39,676 nt of DNA from Suillus spraguei (Eukaryota; Basidiomycota; Agaricomycetes; Boletales; Suillaceae). The translations under genes were made by a program, and so were the position numbers. The stretch spans positions 1-39,676 of the forward strand of contig JABCPU010000547.1 of the NCBI GenBank assembly GCA_016800925.1, in the 5' to 3' direction. The notes below the pieces were generated by a model, which saw only the letters and a program-made list of their open reading frames with translations, searched no databases and had not been told where the DNA came from. Position 1 is the first letter of the stretch, and each line of letters starts with the position of its first letter. Below are positions 21,119 through 31,557 of the stretch, in pieces.

Positions 21119-22552
21119 CTAATGGTAGTGCATCAGTGAACTGAGAAAACATATCTGACATTTATTGACAATGATGAAAGAGCTCAGGTCCTAGTTTCTG
21201 CTATCATTGCTGGGTGCGAGGTATGCCATCAGTGAATTGATGAACAAATTGAAATATCATATTAGGCTATGTATTTGTAATAATCACAACAATCTACGTA
21301 AATGTAGAGGGGGGACATCACTTTACTAAGGAAGGGTGAGTGAACAAAGTGTTTGATCAAGTCGTCCTAAGCTCAACGTACTATCTTTTACTTTGGTCGC
21401 CATGCAAAGGCACGATGTAGCTTAAGCCAATGAAGTGAAATGCACGACCATAACTATCAAGACAAACCCAACAGTCACTATTGAGTATGGGTGCTAAATC
21501 ATTTCATTACGCACTAATTTCTAAAATAAGACACCTGGTGCGCAAGCTGGAACTTTTTATATTCATTGAAAATTTCTTCTGTTAACTTTCAGTTGTTTAA
21601 TACAAAGCATGAGGTTCATTTTTGACAACATACTGGCCTCATATAGTACAGTGCAATTCATTCTTACTTCACAGACACTTGCCCAGGCTAACTGACACAT
21701 CCTTTTTGTGCTTCAAGTACTGCAAGAAAAACTGCGGGCAATGCATGGCATTTGAAGTGATGTCTGATGTTGCTTGTTGTGTCAAATTTTGAAAATTAGT
21801 GTGAGAGAGAATCTTCGAAAGCAGGTGGTCTGGACTGCGGAATCGAACCAGATATCACCAGACTGCCATCTTGTGTGATCAGCTTCAGCAAAGACAAATA
21901 CCGACAACAACAATTATACCTCTGTGTCGCTGACGCTTTATATACAAAAAATGGGTTGCAGAATAGTAATTTGCTGCTTGGAGCCTGGATAGCTGATTGA
22001 TGGAGTTGGGAAGAGATAGTGAGGTATATTTAGTAGTCTATTCAGCGATGTATCACAAACCTTCGCTCAGCATGCAGCATCTTCAAAGAGTTGCAAATTG
22101 GTTAAAATGTGTGTAGCTTTGATTATTAACATGAGGAAAGTCACACCTCGCACCATTGCTTACATTGCCTGTCAAGTGAGTATAATGATTGCCCTTCATC
22201 AGCAAACCAGAGGTGTACTTGACAACCCTGGACAACCCTGGACAGAGTCACAGAGCCCACAGCAAGGGTCCTCTCTGTACAGCCCTGTACAGAGTGTTAG
22301 GTACTTCAGACAATACAATACAGAGCACAATTGGGTAGGCCAGACAGGAATATCACAGAATGCTCACAGAAAGTGCACAATAATTAAAACCAGACAAATC
22401 ATCATTGTGTTGTACTACAAATAAATATCCTACGGAAATACTAAAACATGATCAGTCTAGTTGGAGTTTCAAGCCCCAATCATGGCGCCTGTTTGGATCA
22501 TTGCGAGTCAGAATTCTGCGCAGCCGTCAACAAATAACACAAATTAAGAAAA
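21119..22552. other. AT-rich spacer without a supported gene
   Basis: No domain-bearing frame. A 108-residue plus frame at 22098-22424 covers short repeated CTGGACA/CTGTACAG words (22225-22290) and shows no motif. A pol III B-box match lies at 21839-21849. Confidence 0.5.
21839..21849 (-). promoter_or_regulatory. Perfect pol III B-box match, possible SINE relic
   Basis: On the minus strand the sequence reads GGTTCGATTCC, fitting the B-box consensus GGTTCGANNCC exactly. About 40-50 nt upstream is TTGCTGAAGCTG, a weak A-box-like word. I could not fold a tRNA: the acceptor stem does not pair. It may be a tRNA-derived SINE head or a decayed tRNA, or chance. Confidence 0.35.
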
Positions 22553-23215
22553 GTATGTTTACATACGGTGGTTACTGTACTTGAGTGCTACTGATCTCGC
22601 CTAGAGCATTCCGAATACATATGATTTAGGATATAAGCACCGCGTACCCTGCACAATACAGTACCTGATTTTACCCCATTGCACGTACTATAGGTTTATT
22701 GTCTAGCTCTGGATCTACCCAGTAGTAGACTTAGTCTTTAAAGTTCATTACCGCTCGTTAATCAATCTCGCTCTTTCACCGTTACCGCCGGTATACCGCT
22801 GGACTCTTGATTGCTATTTTGACTGAACTTCTCCTGCACCGCTGCTTTACCGCTGAAAGTACCACAGCCTTCTTTATTGTTTCTTTGCACCACTCGCAAC
22901 CCACCGCTACAGCTGATATTATCACTCGCCATTGCTTGCTCGATGTACTGTTACTGACTATATCTCAACCACGGTAGCACTGCTACATAAGACACTAGTC
23001 CTGGCGGCATCATCGCTGATCGTGGCAACTTACTGCTAAATACGATGCTACTCAAGCTCACTGGTTTGACTTGGATCTAACTATACTAACAGGCATCCCC
23101 TTTAGGGTTGAACACTCTTGTTTTGCAAGTGAAGCAGACTAGACGGAGCGCAAGGCCACACATACTAACTTAGGAGGTAGTTTATCTACAGCCCAGGTTA
23201 TGTTGTATCTTTACA
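22553..23215 (+). mobile_element. LTR copy A (5'-truncated), Ty3/gypsy type
   Basis: The sequence matches LTR1 (30427-31378) from TATGTTTACATACGG through the conserved GGATATAAGCACCG (TATA-like), the ATTGTCTAGCTCTGGAT block, and the shared 3' end GTTTATCTACAGCCCAGG to ATCTTTACA. The first roughly 290 bp of the LTR are missing. It is followed by a primer-binding site and gag, so it acts as the 5' LTR of an element. Confidence 0.85.
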
Positions 23216-23217
23216 AC

Positions 23218-23228
23218 TGGAGCCCACC
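23218..23228 (+). promoter_or_regulatory. Putative tRNA primer-binding site
   Basis: TGGAGCCCACC starts two bases after the LTR end ATCTTTACA. The same 11-mer lies two bases after the end of LTR B at 28640-28650. A TGG-initial motif just inside the LTR is the expected form of a minus-strand primer-binding site. The primer tRNA was not identified. Confidence 0.7.
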
Positions 23229-23267
23229 ACGAGGGGGTCCTTTGGTATAGTTTTGTTATTGTCTTAA

Positions 23268-25299
23268 TTGCTTACTGCATGCTTGTCACTGCAGTTATTA
23301 CCGCACCACTATGCTACTGATAGTATGTCTGACAGATTTTGCATGCCACTGTGCCACACGGCAGCAGCACCGTACTTTGATGGTAACCCAAGAGAATTGC
23401 TAATGTTCCTCGCTACTGTAGACGAGCTGGCAGACTTGGCTGGCATCGCTGATAAAGCACGCATCAGGGTGGCTATATGCTACGCAGATCCTGACGAGCA
23501 GAAGTAATGCTTGATGCTGACACTATGACTATTTTGCACTTGTACCCAGAATGTGGTCCTATCATGTTCAACTGCACAGTTACTGCTGAAGCAGTCACTC
23601 CGCTGGCAGACCCCTATCAGGGAGACGCTATTGAGCACTCTGATGCTGACGTACCGCAACAAGTTATGGCATTAGGAATCATTACTGCTGAACAAGTATC
23701 GCTACCGCTCAAAGATACCGCACCACCGGCGGTTCAGCAATCATTAATGGCACCAAGTACAGACAGCACTATGCTACCTACGCCACTGCTGTGACGAACA
23801 AACTCATGCTGAGCTTGAACAGCACATTTTCATATAGGTGTCACACGGCTTCATTATCATTACCTTTCGGCTTCACTGTCACTTGCCATGACACTTTACC
23901 ATGTGTTACCCCTATCTAATGGTATCGTTTCTGCACTCCAGAAGCCTCATTGCAGCTTAGCGGCTGTACTGCAGCAACTTTCCCATGAAGCGGTGATCTT
24001 CGGCAATCTCCGTAAACCATTTGGTATCCTCAAGCAAGATGTACCATCTGTCCAATGTCCATCCAGTCTCGCCGGTACATTATGTTTTGTAAACTGAAGT
24101 GCAGTCTTATTACATGTCTGCTGCATGTTTATCCTATCCCTTCCGTTTCTGTAGCTATTCCTTAGTCACCATTACTGTCACTATGAATAAAGTCCTTTAC
24201 CAAAGTCACTGTCTCTAAGAATTGCCTTACTGCTGCACGCACTACCGCTCTTTACCGCTTGCCCACGCTTCACTGCTACACTACCACTTGTTTTACTGCA
24301 GAAGTTCCCACACTTACCGCAGTTTTACCGCTCGTACTACTGCAGTTTTACTGTTCATGCTACCGCTTGCCTACCACATTCCCATGCTTACCGCTAGTTT
24401 TACCACAAGTTTCCCACAGACCGGAGGTCACCACTAGCATCTTGCTACCTCTGACAGCATTCTCGCACCACAGGTTGGGCATTATTGAACTATACTAACT
24501 TAGCATTCCCTTTAGGGTCGAACATTCTTGCCTTCACAAGTGAAGCAGACTAGGTAAAGCGCAAGACTCGCATACTTGCTTAGGCCATGGTTTATCTACA
24601 GCCCAGGCTAGATTGTATCTTTACACTGCGTGAGGATATGGCACCCTTGCCAACCCAAGCACTCGACAAAAGTTTGTCCTTGAATAACCACGCTATACTG
24701 ACGACACTACATTTTGCACTGTTTATACAGACAGCGACGCATACCGCTTGGTAGAAGAAACAGACGAAACGGCAATTGACTTGGTTAGCACTGACATTTT
24801 ACCAACAGAACTCTTGATGGTCACAGAGCCTGAACGCTCTCAAGATGAAGTACCGCAGACCACTAGCGCTGATAGTGGAGAAGTTATGGAAGTAACACTG
24901 GAAAGGTATAGTATAGTAGAAGCACTGATGCATACAGCAGAAGCAACGTTTACTGCTCAGACTGTTACTGCACGTTTACCACTGACACCTAAAGAAACAT
25001 TCACCACAGGAGCTATTCAGCTGAACTCACAGACTGCACGTGCCTACCACCATGTGTTGACCATTGCGTTAGTACGCAAAGATGATGGTCTTACCAGGTC
25101 ATACTGTGCTCCTAGCCTTACTGCGGCTAGAAGGTTTATTATTGGCTACTGGCATATGTTCTCGCGGCATATGATGAAGCCTGGCCTACTGCCCGCTAGT
25201 TGTCCGCCAACTATTGTCCCACAGTACTGCAGGCCATTGCATGCTTGCATAGCGCTACGGCAGTACGAATGCAGATCACGTGGTTTCCATTGCAAATGA
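23268..25299 (+). pseudogene. Gypsy gag-like region, split by solo LTR C
   Basis: The first part reads AAPYFDGNPRELLMFLATVD, then ELADLAGIADKARIRVAICY and ADPDEQK, a gag pattern common in basidiomycete Ty3/gypsy elements. It stops at TAA 23505-23507, and the frame shifts to LHLYPECGP and beyond. LTR C interrupts at 23790-24625. Downstream the frame from about 24720 to 25299 (YTDSDAYRLVEETDE..) is open for 190 residues but without a recognisable domain. No zinc knuckle was found. Non-functional. Confidence 0.65.
23790..24625 (+). mobile_element. Solo LTR C, 836 bp, with 4-bp target duplication
   Basis: It starts TGTGACGAACAAACTCATGC and ends ATTGTATCTTTACA, giving TG..CA termini. It is flanked by CTGC on both sides (23786-23789 and 24626-24629). 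It shares its last 100 bp or so with LTR A and LTR1 but has a different body. It contains AATAAA at 24186-24191 and a dense TACCGC/TTACCGCT cluster at 24240-24410. It inserted into the gag region of element A. Confidence 0.88.
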
Positions 25300-25879
25300 A
25301 GAAGCTAACCCCAGAAGTCAAGCATCAAAGACCCAAGCACATATACCCGCCAGCGGAAACCCAACAGCATCATTCATTATCCTACTGCCACCGACATTCG
25401 CTAATACCACCCTCGTTACTTGATCATAAAAACAAAGAAAAGAATACCGCACACGTACAATAGTCTCTGTTTTACCCTGAGTTTTGTCCGGTGATCAGTT
25501 TCACACTTCAAATGCATGCCCACATGGCATCACTTACATACATTTAGTGCTAACGAGTGCACAGACTTTTATTATGGTACAAAGGACTATATCAATTGGA
25601 CAAGGAATACCGTGCACCACTAAAGTACTATACACCTTTTTCTTCGAACATGTAGGCAGCACACTGCGCCCATTGATTGATTAGACAGGAGATATCATGC
25701 TGAAGCTTACCACGGCAGCAATACCGCAGGCATAGACAAAGATAGTGCAACAAAGAAGACAAGACAAGCGGAACCTTGCACAGACTTACAGTATCAGTTC
25801 AATTTTTGTTTACTGCGAGCGAGCGCTTACTATACGTTACCATTTACCTTAGGTGTCAAATGGACTATGACTGGTGCTA
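25300..25879. other. Element A internal sequence, no recognised domain
   Basis: Frames are short. The composition and TACCGC words resemble the rest of element A. Repeated GGACTTGGACATGG-type words appear at 25865-25930, where homology to 28790 onward begins. Confidence 0.4.
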
Positions 25880-26051
25880 GGACTTGGACATGGAGGCATT
25901 TGGACTTATTGGACCTCTATGGACTTAAGGCGTTCACACTGTTTTTTTCTGGAGCCACCAGGACCCCTATCATTGCGGCAACTATTCTATGGTACAAGAT
26001 ATAGTACAGGAGCTAAGGTACAAGTACAAGGAGAAGAGAAAGAGGAAATAT

Positions 26052-27088
26052 CTACATACAGCGCCTCTTTTGGCAGCAGTTCATACAACCATGGAGAAAG
26101 TTCATGTTACCCGCCAACTCCCTCATCATTCCTTCCATCTGCATAAACTGTGCCTGGGCCTCTTCCAGCCTTGCTGCCATCAGGAAGTCCAGATTCTCAC
26201 CCTCCAAGTCTTGAAGGTGCTGTGCTACATTCACAGCTTCTTCCTCAGATTCTTCTTCCACCACTGCCAGAGACTGCGCCTTAGCAGCGAGTTTTGCTGG
26301 GCGGGGGGAGACGCGACCACTGCTGGCTCACCATCAGTCACCTCAATGACTTCATCTGGTTTTTTTCAATTTTGCGGTGGCGGCACTCTTGGAGCTGCCG
26401 GCGGTAGCGACTACTGATGGCGTCTTTGCTGTGGGACGCCCTCTTTTGCGATGAACTAAGGAAAATGAGTTAGCACAGAGTTAAGTCAAGAAAAGAGAGA
26501 AAGACTCACCAGTGTTGTGGGAGCACCTATGTTTATACTTGTGACAGTGGTTGCAGACCTTGCCCTCCTCACTGGTGCAAATGTGGTCCCCTTGGCACAG
26601 GTATCACACTTTGTTGCATGCTGCGAATTGCCAGCGCACATGCGAGCAGTCTTAGGCTAAATGAGATCAGTAAAAGCTAAGTAAAGAAAGAGAGAAGACT
26701 CACCAGCGGTTGCGCTATCACAACCTCCAAGGAATTTTTTGAAGAGGGCCGTGCTACCTTCTTGGGTGCAGGCACTTTCTCCTCCTCCTCCTCACTGTCA
26801 CCGCCAGCGACATCTTCCACCTCAGGGTCCTCCTCCAGGGACCACTTCTTCCCTTTACCCTTGTCAGCTACCGCAGGCTCAGGCGGAGCCGCAGCAGCCT
26901 TCTTCTTCTCCTTTGCGGCCTTTTCAGCCACAGTGATCTCCATATGATAAGCGTTGACTGTTGGCATCATGGCATTTGCTTCAAGGACCTCTTCAGGCGT
27001 CAAGCCCAAGCTAAGGCCAAGTGCCGCACCTTTGTGGCAGCACTCTTAGACATCACACTAGAGAAAGTTAAGTCAGTACTGATACCGC
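26052..27088 (-). pseudogene. Cysteine-motif gene copy 1, antisense inside LTR region
   Basis: Minus strand, truncated at its 5' end by LTR D at 27088. The first readable exon gives ECCHKGAALGLSLGLTPEEV after an in-frame TAA, then NAYHMEITVAEKAAKEKKKA and an acidic EDPEVEDVAGGDSEEEEEKV run. Intron 26657-26703, exon 26510-26656, intron 26456-26509, then a C-terminal exon ending QFMQMEGMMRELAGNMNFL near 26052. The middle exon is 147 nt against 148 nt in copy 2: one G is lost in the CDTCAKG region, causing a frameshift. Homologous to copy 2 (28812-30162). Function unknown; a CxxC..C..CxxC arrangement suggests zinc binding. Confidence 0.7.
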
Positions 27089-27624
27089 TGTAAAGATACA
27101 ACCTAGCCTGGGCTGTAGATAAACCACTGCCTAAACTAGTATGTGAGTCTTGCGCTCCATCTAGTCTGCTTCACTTGTGAGAACAAGAGCATTCGACCCT
27201 AAAGGGGGATGCCTATTAGTATGGTCAAGTTCGAGTCTAACTTATGTGCGAAACAAGCATCGAGGTCAGCGGTAAGTTGCCGCAGTCAGTGATGATCCCG
27301 CCGGAACTAGTGTTGTGTGTAGCGGTGCTACTGTGGTCAAGATAAGGTCAGTAACAGTTGCGTCGAGTGAGCAATGTCGAGCGGTGATATCAGCAGTAGT
27401 GGTAAAGTTGTGAGCAGTGCAAAGAAACAGTAAAGAAGTCCGTGGTACTTTCAGCAGTAAAGTAGCAGTGCATGAGAAGTTCAGTCAAAGTAACAGTCAA
27501 AAGTCCAGCGGTATGCCAGCGATAACGGAGAATGAGCGTGATAGATTAACGAGCGATAAGGAAACTTTAAAGACTAAGTCCACTACTGGGTAGATCCAGA
27601 GCTAGACAATAATCCTGACCTATA
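27089..27624 (-). mobile_element. LTR copy D, minus orientation, U3 end truncated
   Basis: It starts TGTAAAGATACAACCTAGCC and follows LTR2 (31558 onward) closely to AATAATCCTGACCTATA, where homology stops. About 420 bp of the distal part are missing. It cuts off the 5' end of the antisense gene copy 1 within an ACCGCT word that is intact in copy 2 (near 29968). Confidence 0.85.
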
Positions 27625-28283
27625 TAAATCTGTTTCTGTTCTCGCACTTGGGTTCTGGCCCTTGTAAGCTTCCGACTCAGACCTATGGGATCATTCCCTA
27701 GGCTGGAGCCTTGATCCTTTGTCCTATATCCTGTTCAGACTTCATCTATTTCCTGTCTCTCATCTGATTCACCTCCGACTCTACCTGTGGTAGTCTTATC
27801 CTGTCTGTTTCTATTCTGGACCTTGTCTGGAGTAGTCTATACTACCTCTACACCATATCTGGACCTACTCCTCTCTAGTAGTCAACACCTCCCCTAAGAT
27901 CCATAGAGCTATGCTCGTCTGATCATCTGATCATCCGATCATCTGCCCCTCCGCTCTTCCGCTCCTCCGAGCTCCGGACCTTCGGACCTCTGGTCCTCCG
28001 GATCTATCCTATCCTATCCTCCGACATCTATGGATCATCTTTCCCTCCGGAGCTTTGCTCCTATCCTGCCCTGGACTTTGTCCAGGTGTCCATCCTTCAT
28101 CCATTCTACTTGGAACTTGTTCCATCACTATAACTCCCCCTTGGACTTCATCTGAAATTAAGGGCACATACTCGGGTAAGGGGCACAGCGTATAAGCTGA
28201 GGCCAAGCCCCTTCAACTTTCCATCCCTCCAGTACAACCCCATGTAAGACCAGGACTTCTTAGTAGCCCCAGTTTTGCATGAT
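27625..28283. other. Pyrimidine-rich low-complexity stretch
   Basis: CT-rich with short direct repeats: GATCATCTGATCATCTGATC-type at 27917-27945, TCCGGACCTTCGGACCTCTGG near 27970, and TATCCTATCCTATCC near 28010. A similar CT- and ATCCG-rich stretch lies at 35141-35440. Both lie immediately to the left of LTR B copies. It may be a fragment of another retroelement's LTR or leader. No gene. Confidence 0.45.
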
Positions 28284-28637
28284 TGTAACACTCACCAACT
28301 TTCTCGCTCATACGGAGTTGCCACTACCACTACCGCACCGCCGTGGTAATAACATTTTCGTCTCATTCAAGTAACTTCGTTCTTGCTCTCGCTAGCTAAC
28401 TGTTGCAGCTATCCTTACTGCGCGTGTACCACTGACATCGCACTAGTACCGCCGATATACCGCTAACCTCGGAAGTTGGAATTCTCATTGCCTTATTAGT
28501 ACTTCATTGTGTCTTTCGCACTAACTTAGAAGGAATTGCTTCTATTTGCAGTCCTCTTGGGTCGGATATCTCACTCGCACCTCCAGTAGGATTAACGCTA
28601 CACTTATACTTAGGCCAGCGCTAGTTTCTTCATTTCA
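28284..28637 (+). mobile_element. LTR-like copy B, 5' LTR position
   Basis: It starts TGTAACACTCACCAACTTTC and ends GCTAGTTTCTTCATTTCA. Two bases later is TGGAGCCCACC, the same primer-binding site as after LTR A. It is homologous in inverted orientation to 35441-35535 plus 37153 to about 37400, the copy that carries the Tc1 element. Position 28543-28544 (TA) is the unoccupied Tc1 target. The left boundary is uncertain, because the other copy appears to continue further. Confidence 0.75.
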
Positions 28638-28639
28638 AT

Positions 28640-28650
28640 TGGAGCCCACC
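28640..28650 (+). promoter_or_regulatory. Putative tRNA primer-binding site
   Basis: TGGAGCCCACC two bases after LTR B, identical to the site after LTR A. The following 150 bp (to about 28790) have no recognisable gag. Confidence 0.65.
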
Positions 28651-28811
28651 GGAGGGGACCATAGAAGCACTAAATCTGGAATGCACTACCCACACACTTC
28701 GAGACAACGAGACTCGCAGTCTCAGGTCTATTTGCCTAGCCAAAGAAGATTTCTTCCCGCCAAAGATTAACAATGACACAGAAATCTTAGCATCTTGGAC
28801 CTCCCAAGGAC

Positions 28812-30162
28812 TTAGGCATTCACACTGTGTTTTTTTTTCAGAGCCACCAGGACCCCTATCATTGCGGCAACTATGATATAGTACAAGTATGAAGAAGCTA
28901 AGGTACAAGTACAAGTGGAAAAAGACAAGAGAAAGAAGTATCTAAAGGTGGCGCCTCTTTTGGGGTGGTTCATACAACCACGGAGAAAGTTCATATTACC
29001 TGCCAATTCCCTCATCATTCCCTCCATTTGCATGAAGCGCACTTGGGCATCCTCAAGCTGGGCCGCCATCAAGAAGTCTAGGTTTTCACCTTGCAGGTCC
29101 TGCGGATGCTGCGCGACATCTATGGCTTCCTCCTCAGAATCGTCTTCCACCGCTGCCAGAGACTGTGCCTTAGCAGCGATTTTTGCTGGGCAGGGGGGAG
29201 ACACGACTACTACTGGCTCACCATCAGTCACCTCAATGACTTCATGCGGCTTTTTTGATTTTGCCGCAGCGGCACCTTTGGATGTGCTGGCGGCAGCAAC
29301 CACTGGCAGTGTCTTTGCCGTGGGACACGTCCTCTTGCGACGAGCTAAAGACAAAACGAGTTAGCAAAAGTTAAGTCAAGAAAAGAAAGAAGAAAGACTT
29401 ACCAGTGTTATGGGAACACCTGTGTTGAAACTTGCGACAATGGTCGCAGACCTTGCCCTCTTCACCGGTGCAGATATGATCCCCCTTGGCGCAGGTGTCA
29501 CACTTTGTGGCATGCCGCGGGTTCCCAGCGCGCATGCGGGCAGTCTTAGGCTAAAACAATATTAGTAAAAGCTAAGTGAAAGAAGGAAGAAAGGACTCAC
29601 AGGCGGCTGCGCTATAAGCACCTCCATTGACTTATTGAAGAAGGCCACGCTACCTTCTTGGGCGCAGGCGCTTCCTCTTCCTCCTCCTCTTCCTCCTCAG
29701 GCTCTTCCTCCAAAGCCTGCTTCTTCCCTTTGCCTTTGTCAGCTACCGCAGGCTCAGGCAGAGCTGTGGTAGCCTTCTTCTTCTTCTCTGTGGCTTTCTC
29801 AGCCACAGCGATCTCCAGATGGTAGGCATTGATGGTTGGCATGACAGCGGTTGCCTCCATGACCTCCTCAGGCATCAAGCCCAAGTTAAGGCCATGTACT
29901 GTGCCTTCGCGGCGGCACTCTTCTACATCACACTCAAAGAAAGAAGCTAAGTCAGTACTGCTACCGCTAAAGAAAGAGGAAAAACACATGGAGAATTGTC
30001 CCATGCCTTCACCCACATCTCCTTCTCCTCCAGCAGGTCCTCCCTTGATCAGGCGCCGTGAGGATGAGCCCATCCAGTTTGTCCTGGAGGGTGGTGAGTT
30101 TCTTCTGCGCCGCAGATGGAGCGGCGGCAGCAGGTGTCAAAAGGGAAGGTCGATGAAGACAT
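28812..30162 (-). pseudogene. Cysteine-motif gene copy 2, antisense, more complete
   Basis: Minus strand. The ATG at 30160-30162 is followed after a frame change near 30150 by SLLTPAAAAPSAAQKKLTTL and QDKLDGLIL, a possible short coiled coil. After a probable intron (about 29938-29995), EECRREGTVHGLNLGLMPEE leads to an alanine/lysine-rich part and a long EEEPEEEEEEEEEAPAPKK acidic run. A base is lost near 29636, then intron 29551-29600. Exon 29403-29550 encodes CDTCAKGDHICTGEEGKVC then DHCRKFQHRCSHN. Intron 29345-29402. The last exon has DGEPVVVVSPP, DSEEEAIDVAQHPQDLQGEN and QMEGMMRELAGNMNFLRGC; the frame runs to 28812. The CxxC/CxxC motifs suggest zinc or DNA binding (inference). Damage sites differ from copy 1. 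Confidence 0.72.
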
Positions 30163-30210
30163 GATAGTACGAAGTAAAGATGGGAGAAAGTGGAGAAGTC
30201 CAATGACGGC

Positions 30211-30220
30211 CCTTTTATAG
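30211..30220 (-). promoter_or_regulatory. TATA box of the antisense cysteine-motif gene
   Basis: On the minus strand the sequence reads CTATAAAAGG, a strong TATA match, about 50 nt upstream of the ATG at 30162. The counterpart of copy 1 was removed by LTR D. The remaining bases to 30426 show nothing else. Confidence 0.55.
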
Positions 30221-30426
30221 GGAATGGTAATTTTGTGACCACACCTCATCACACTCCGCTGCATTGTCCACAGTCACAGCACGGCGTGTCCACAATTCCA
30301 CGTCTGCACAGCAAATTCCACTTACAGGTCTCATCACGTGATCTTGATATCGCTCGAATTCTTGCTAAGTCCCTTACTGGTGGTATAGTTGACCAGGGAC
30401 GGTCAGTTTCTAAAGTTCCTAGGGGA

Positions 30427-31378
30427 TGTAACGAACATATTGGCGCTGGGCTTAAAACCCCACCTTTTGACACTCGTCTCACGTCTACAGGAGTTACCAC
30501 TTGTCCATGGCCGTCTTACCCCTTTAGCAGTACTGGCGGCATCCCACACTTACCGCACACTGTACTGACTACCGCACCACATTCCACATACTAATGTCCT
30601 CCCATGTCCTTGCCGCGTCCACATAGCTCCATTTGGTGCGTTGTTTGTTTCTGTTCATTATCACTGATTCCACAGCAAGCCTTATTACATGTTGCCTCAT
30701 GCCACAGCGCCTCGCGCTATGTTTACTTACGGCAGTCACTACACTCCAGCACTACTGATCTCGCCTAGGGTATTCCAAGTACATACAATTTAGGATATAA
30801 GCACCGTGTACCCCACACGATACAAGTACCTGATTTTACACCATTGCACATACTATAGGTCAGGATTATTGTCTAGCTCTGGATCAACCCAGTAGTGGAC
30901 TTAGTCTTTAAAGTTTCCATATCGCTCGTTAATACATCACGCTCATTCTCCGTTACTGCTGGACTTTTGACTGTTACCTTGACTGAACTTCTCACGCACC
31001 GCTACTTTACCGCTGAAAGTACCACAGACTTCTTTACTGTTCCTTTGCACCGCTCGCTACTTTACCGCTACCGCTGAGACCACCACTCGACATCGCTCGC
31101 TCGATGCAACTGTTACTGACCTTATCTTGACCACGGAAGCACCGCTACACACGACGCTAGTTCCGGCAGAATCATCGCTGACTGCAGCAACTTACCACTG
31201 ACCATGACGCTTGTTTCGCACATAAGTTAGACTCGAACTTGACCATACTAATAGGCATCCCCCTTTAGGGTCGAACACTCTTGTTCTTACAAGTGAAGCA
31301 GACTAGACAGAGTGCAAGACTCACATACTAGTTTAGGCAGTGGTTTATCTACAGCCCAAGCTAGGTCGTATCTTTACA
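30427..31378 (+). mobile_element. LTR1, full length 952 bp
   Basis: TG..CA termini: TGTAACGAACATATTGGCGC at the start and GTCGTATCTTTACA at the end. It has a conserved GGATATAAGCACCG TATA-like word near 30792. After its end, CTGGAG matches the start of the primer-binding region but passes straight into gypsy RT coding, so the leader and gag are deleted. No target duplication is visible because its right side is internal element sequence. Confidence 0.88.
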
Positions 31379-31557
31379 CTGGAGAATGCTGGCATTTGCC
31401 GCTTCATCTGGGAACATCTAATTGTGGTTAACCACGTCTTGCATCGCTTGCGTATGGTTGGGCTAACCGTTTCTGCCAAAAAGTTCATTTTAGCCATGCC
31501 TACCGCCAATATCATAGGGCACATGTGTACCTTCGAAGGGCGCATACCAGAGTCCGG
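31379..31557 (+). pseudogene. Gypsy reverse transcriptase fragment
   Basis: LENAGICRFIWEHLIVVNHV then LHRLRMVGLTVSAKKFILAM and CTFEGRIPESG match the region after the RT catalytic core in basidiomycete Ty3/gypsy elements. It is preceded by LTR1 and interrupted by LTR2. The frame resumes in the same register at 32524. Confidence 0.88.

Noticed and set aside
21815..21905. A tRNA gene on the minus strand
   Set aside because: Only the B box and T-loop look right; the acceptor, D and anticodon stems do not pair.
20129..22552. Helitron ends or a Rep/helicase gene near the MULE-like gene
   Set aside because: I found no Rep motif, helicase motif or convincing TC..CTRR ends.
26739..26947. Proline- and serine-rich plus-strand frames
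   Set aside because: They are the complement of the acidic/lysine-rich exon of the minus-strand cysteine-motif gene.
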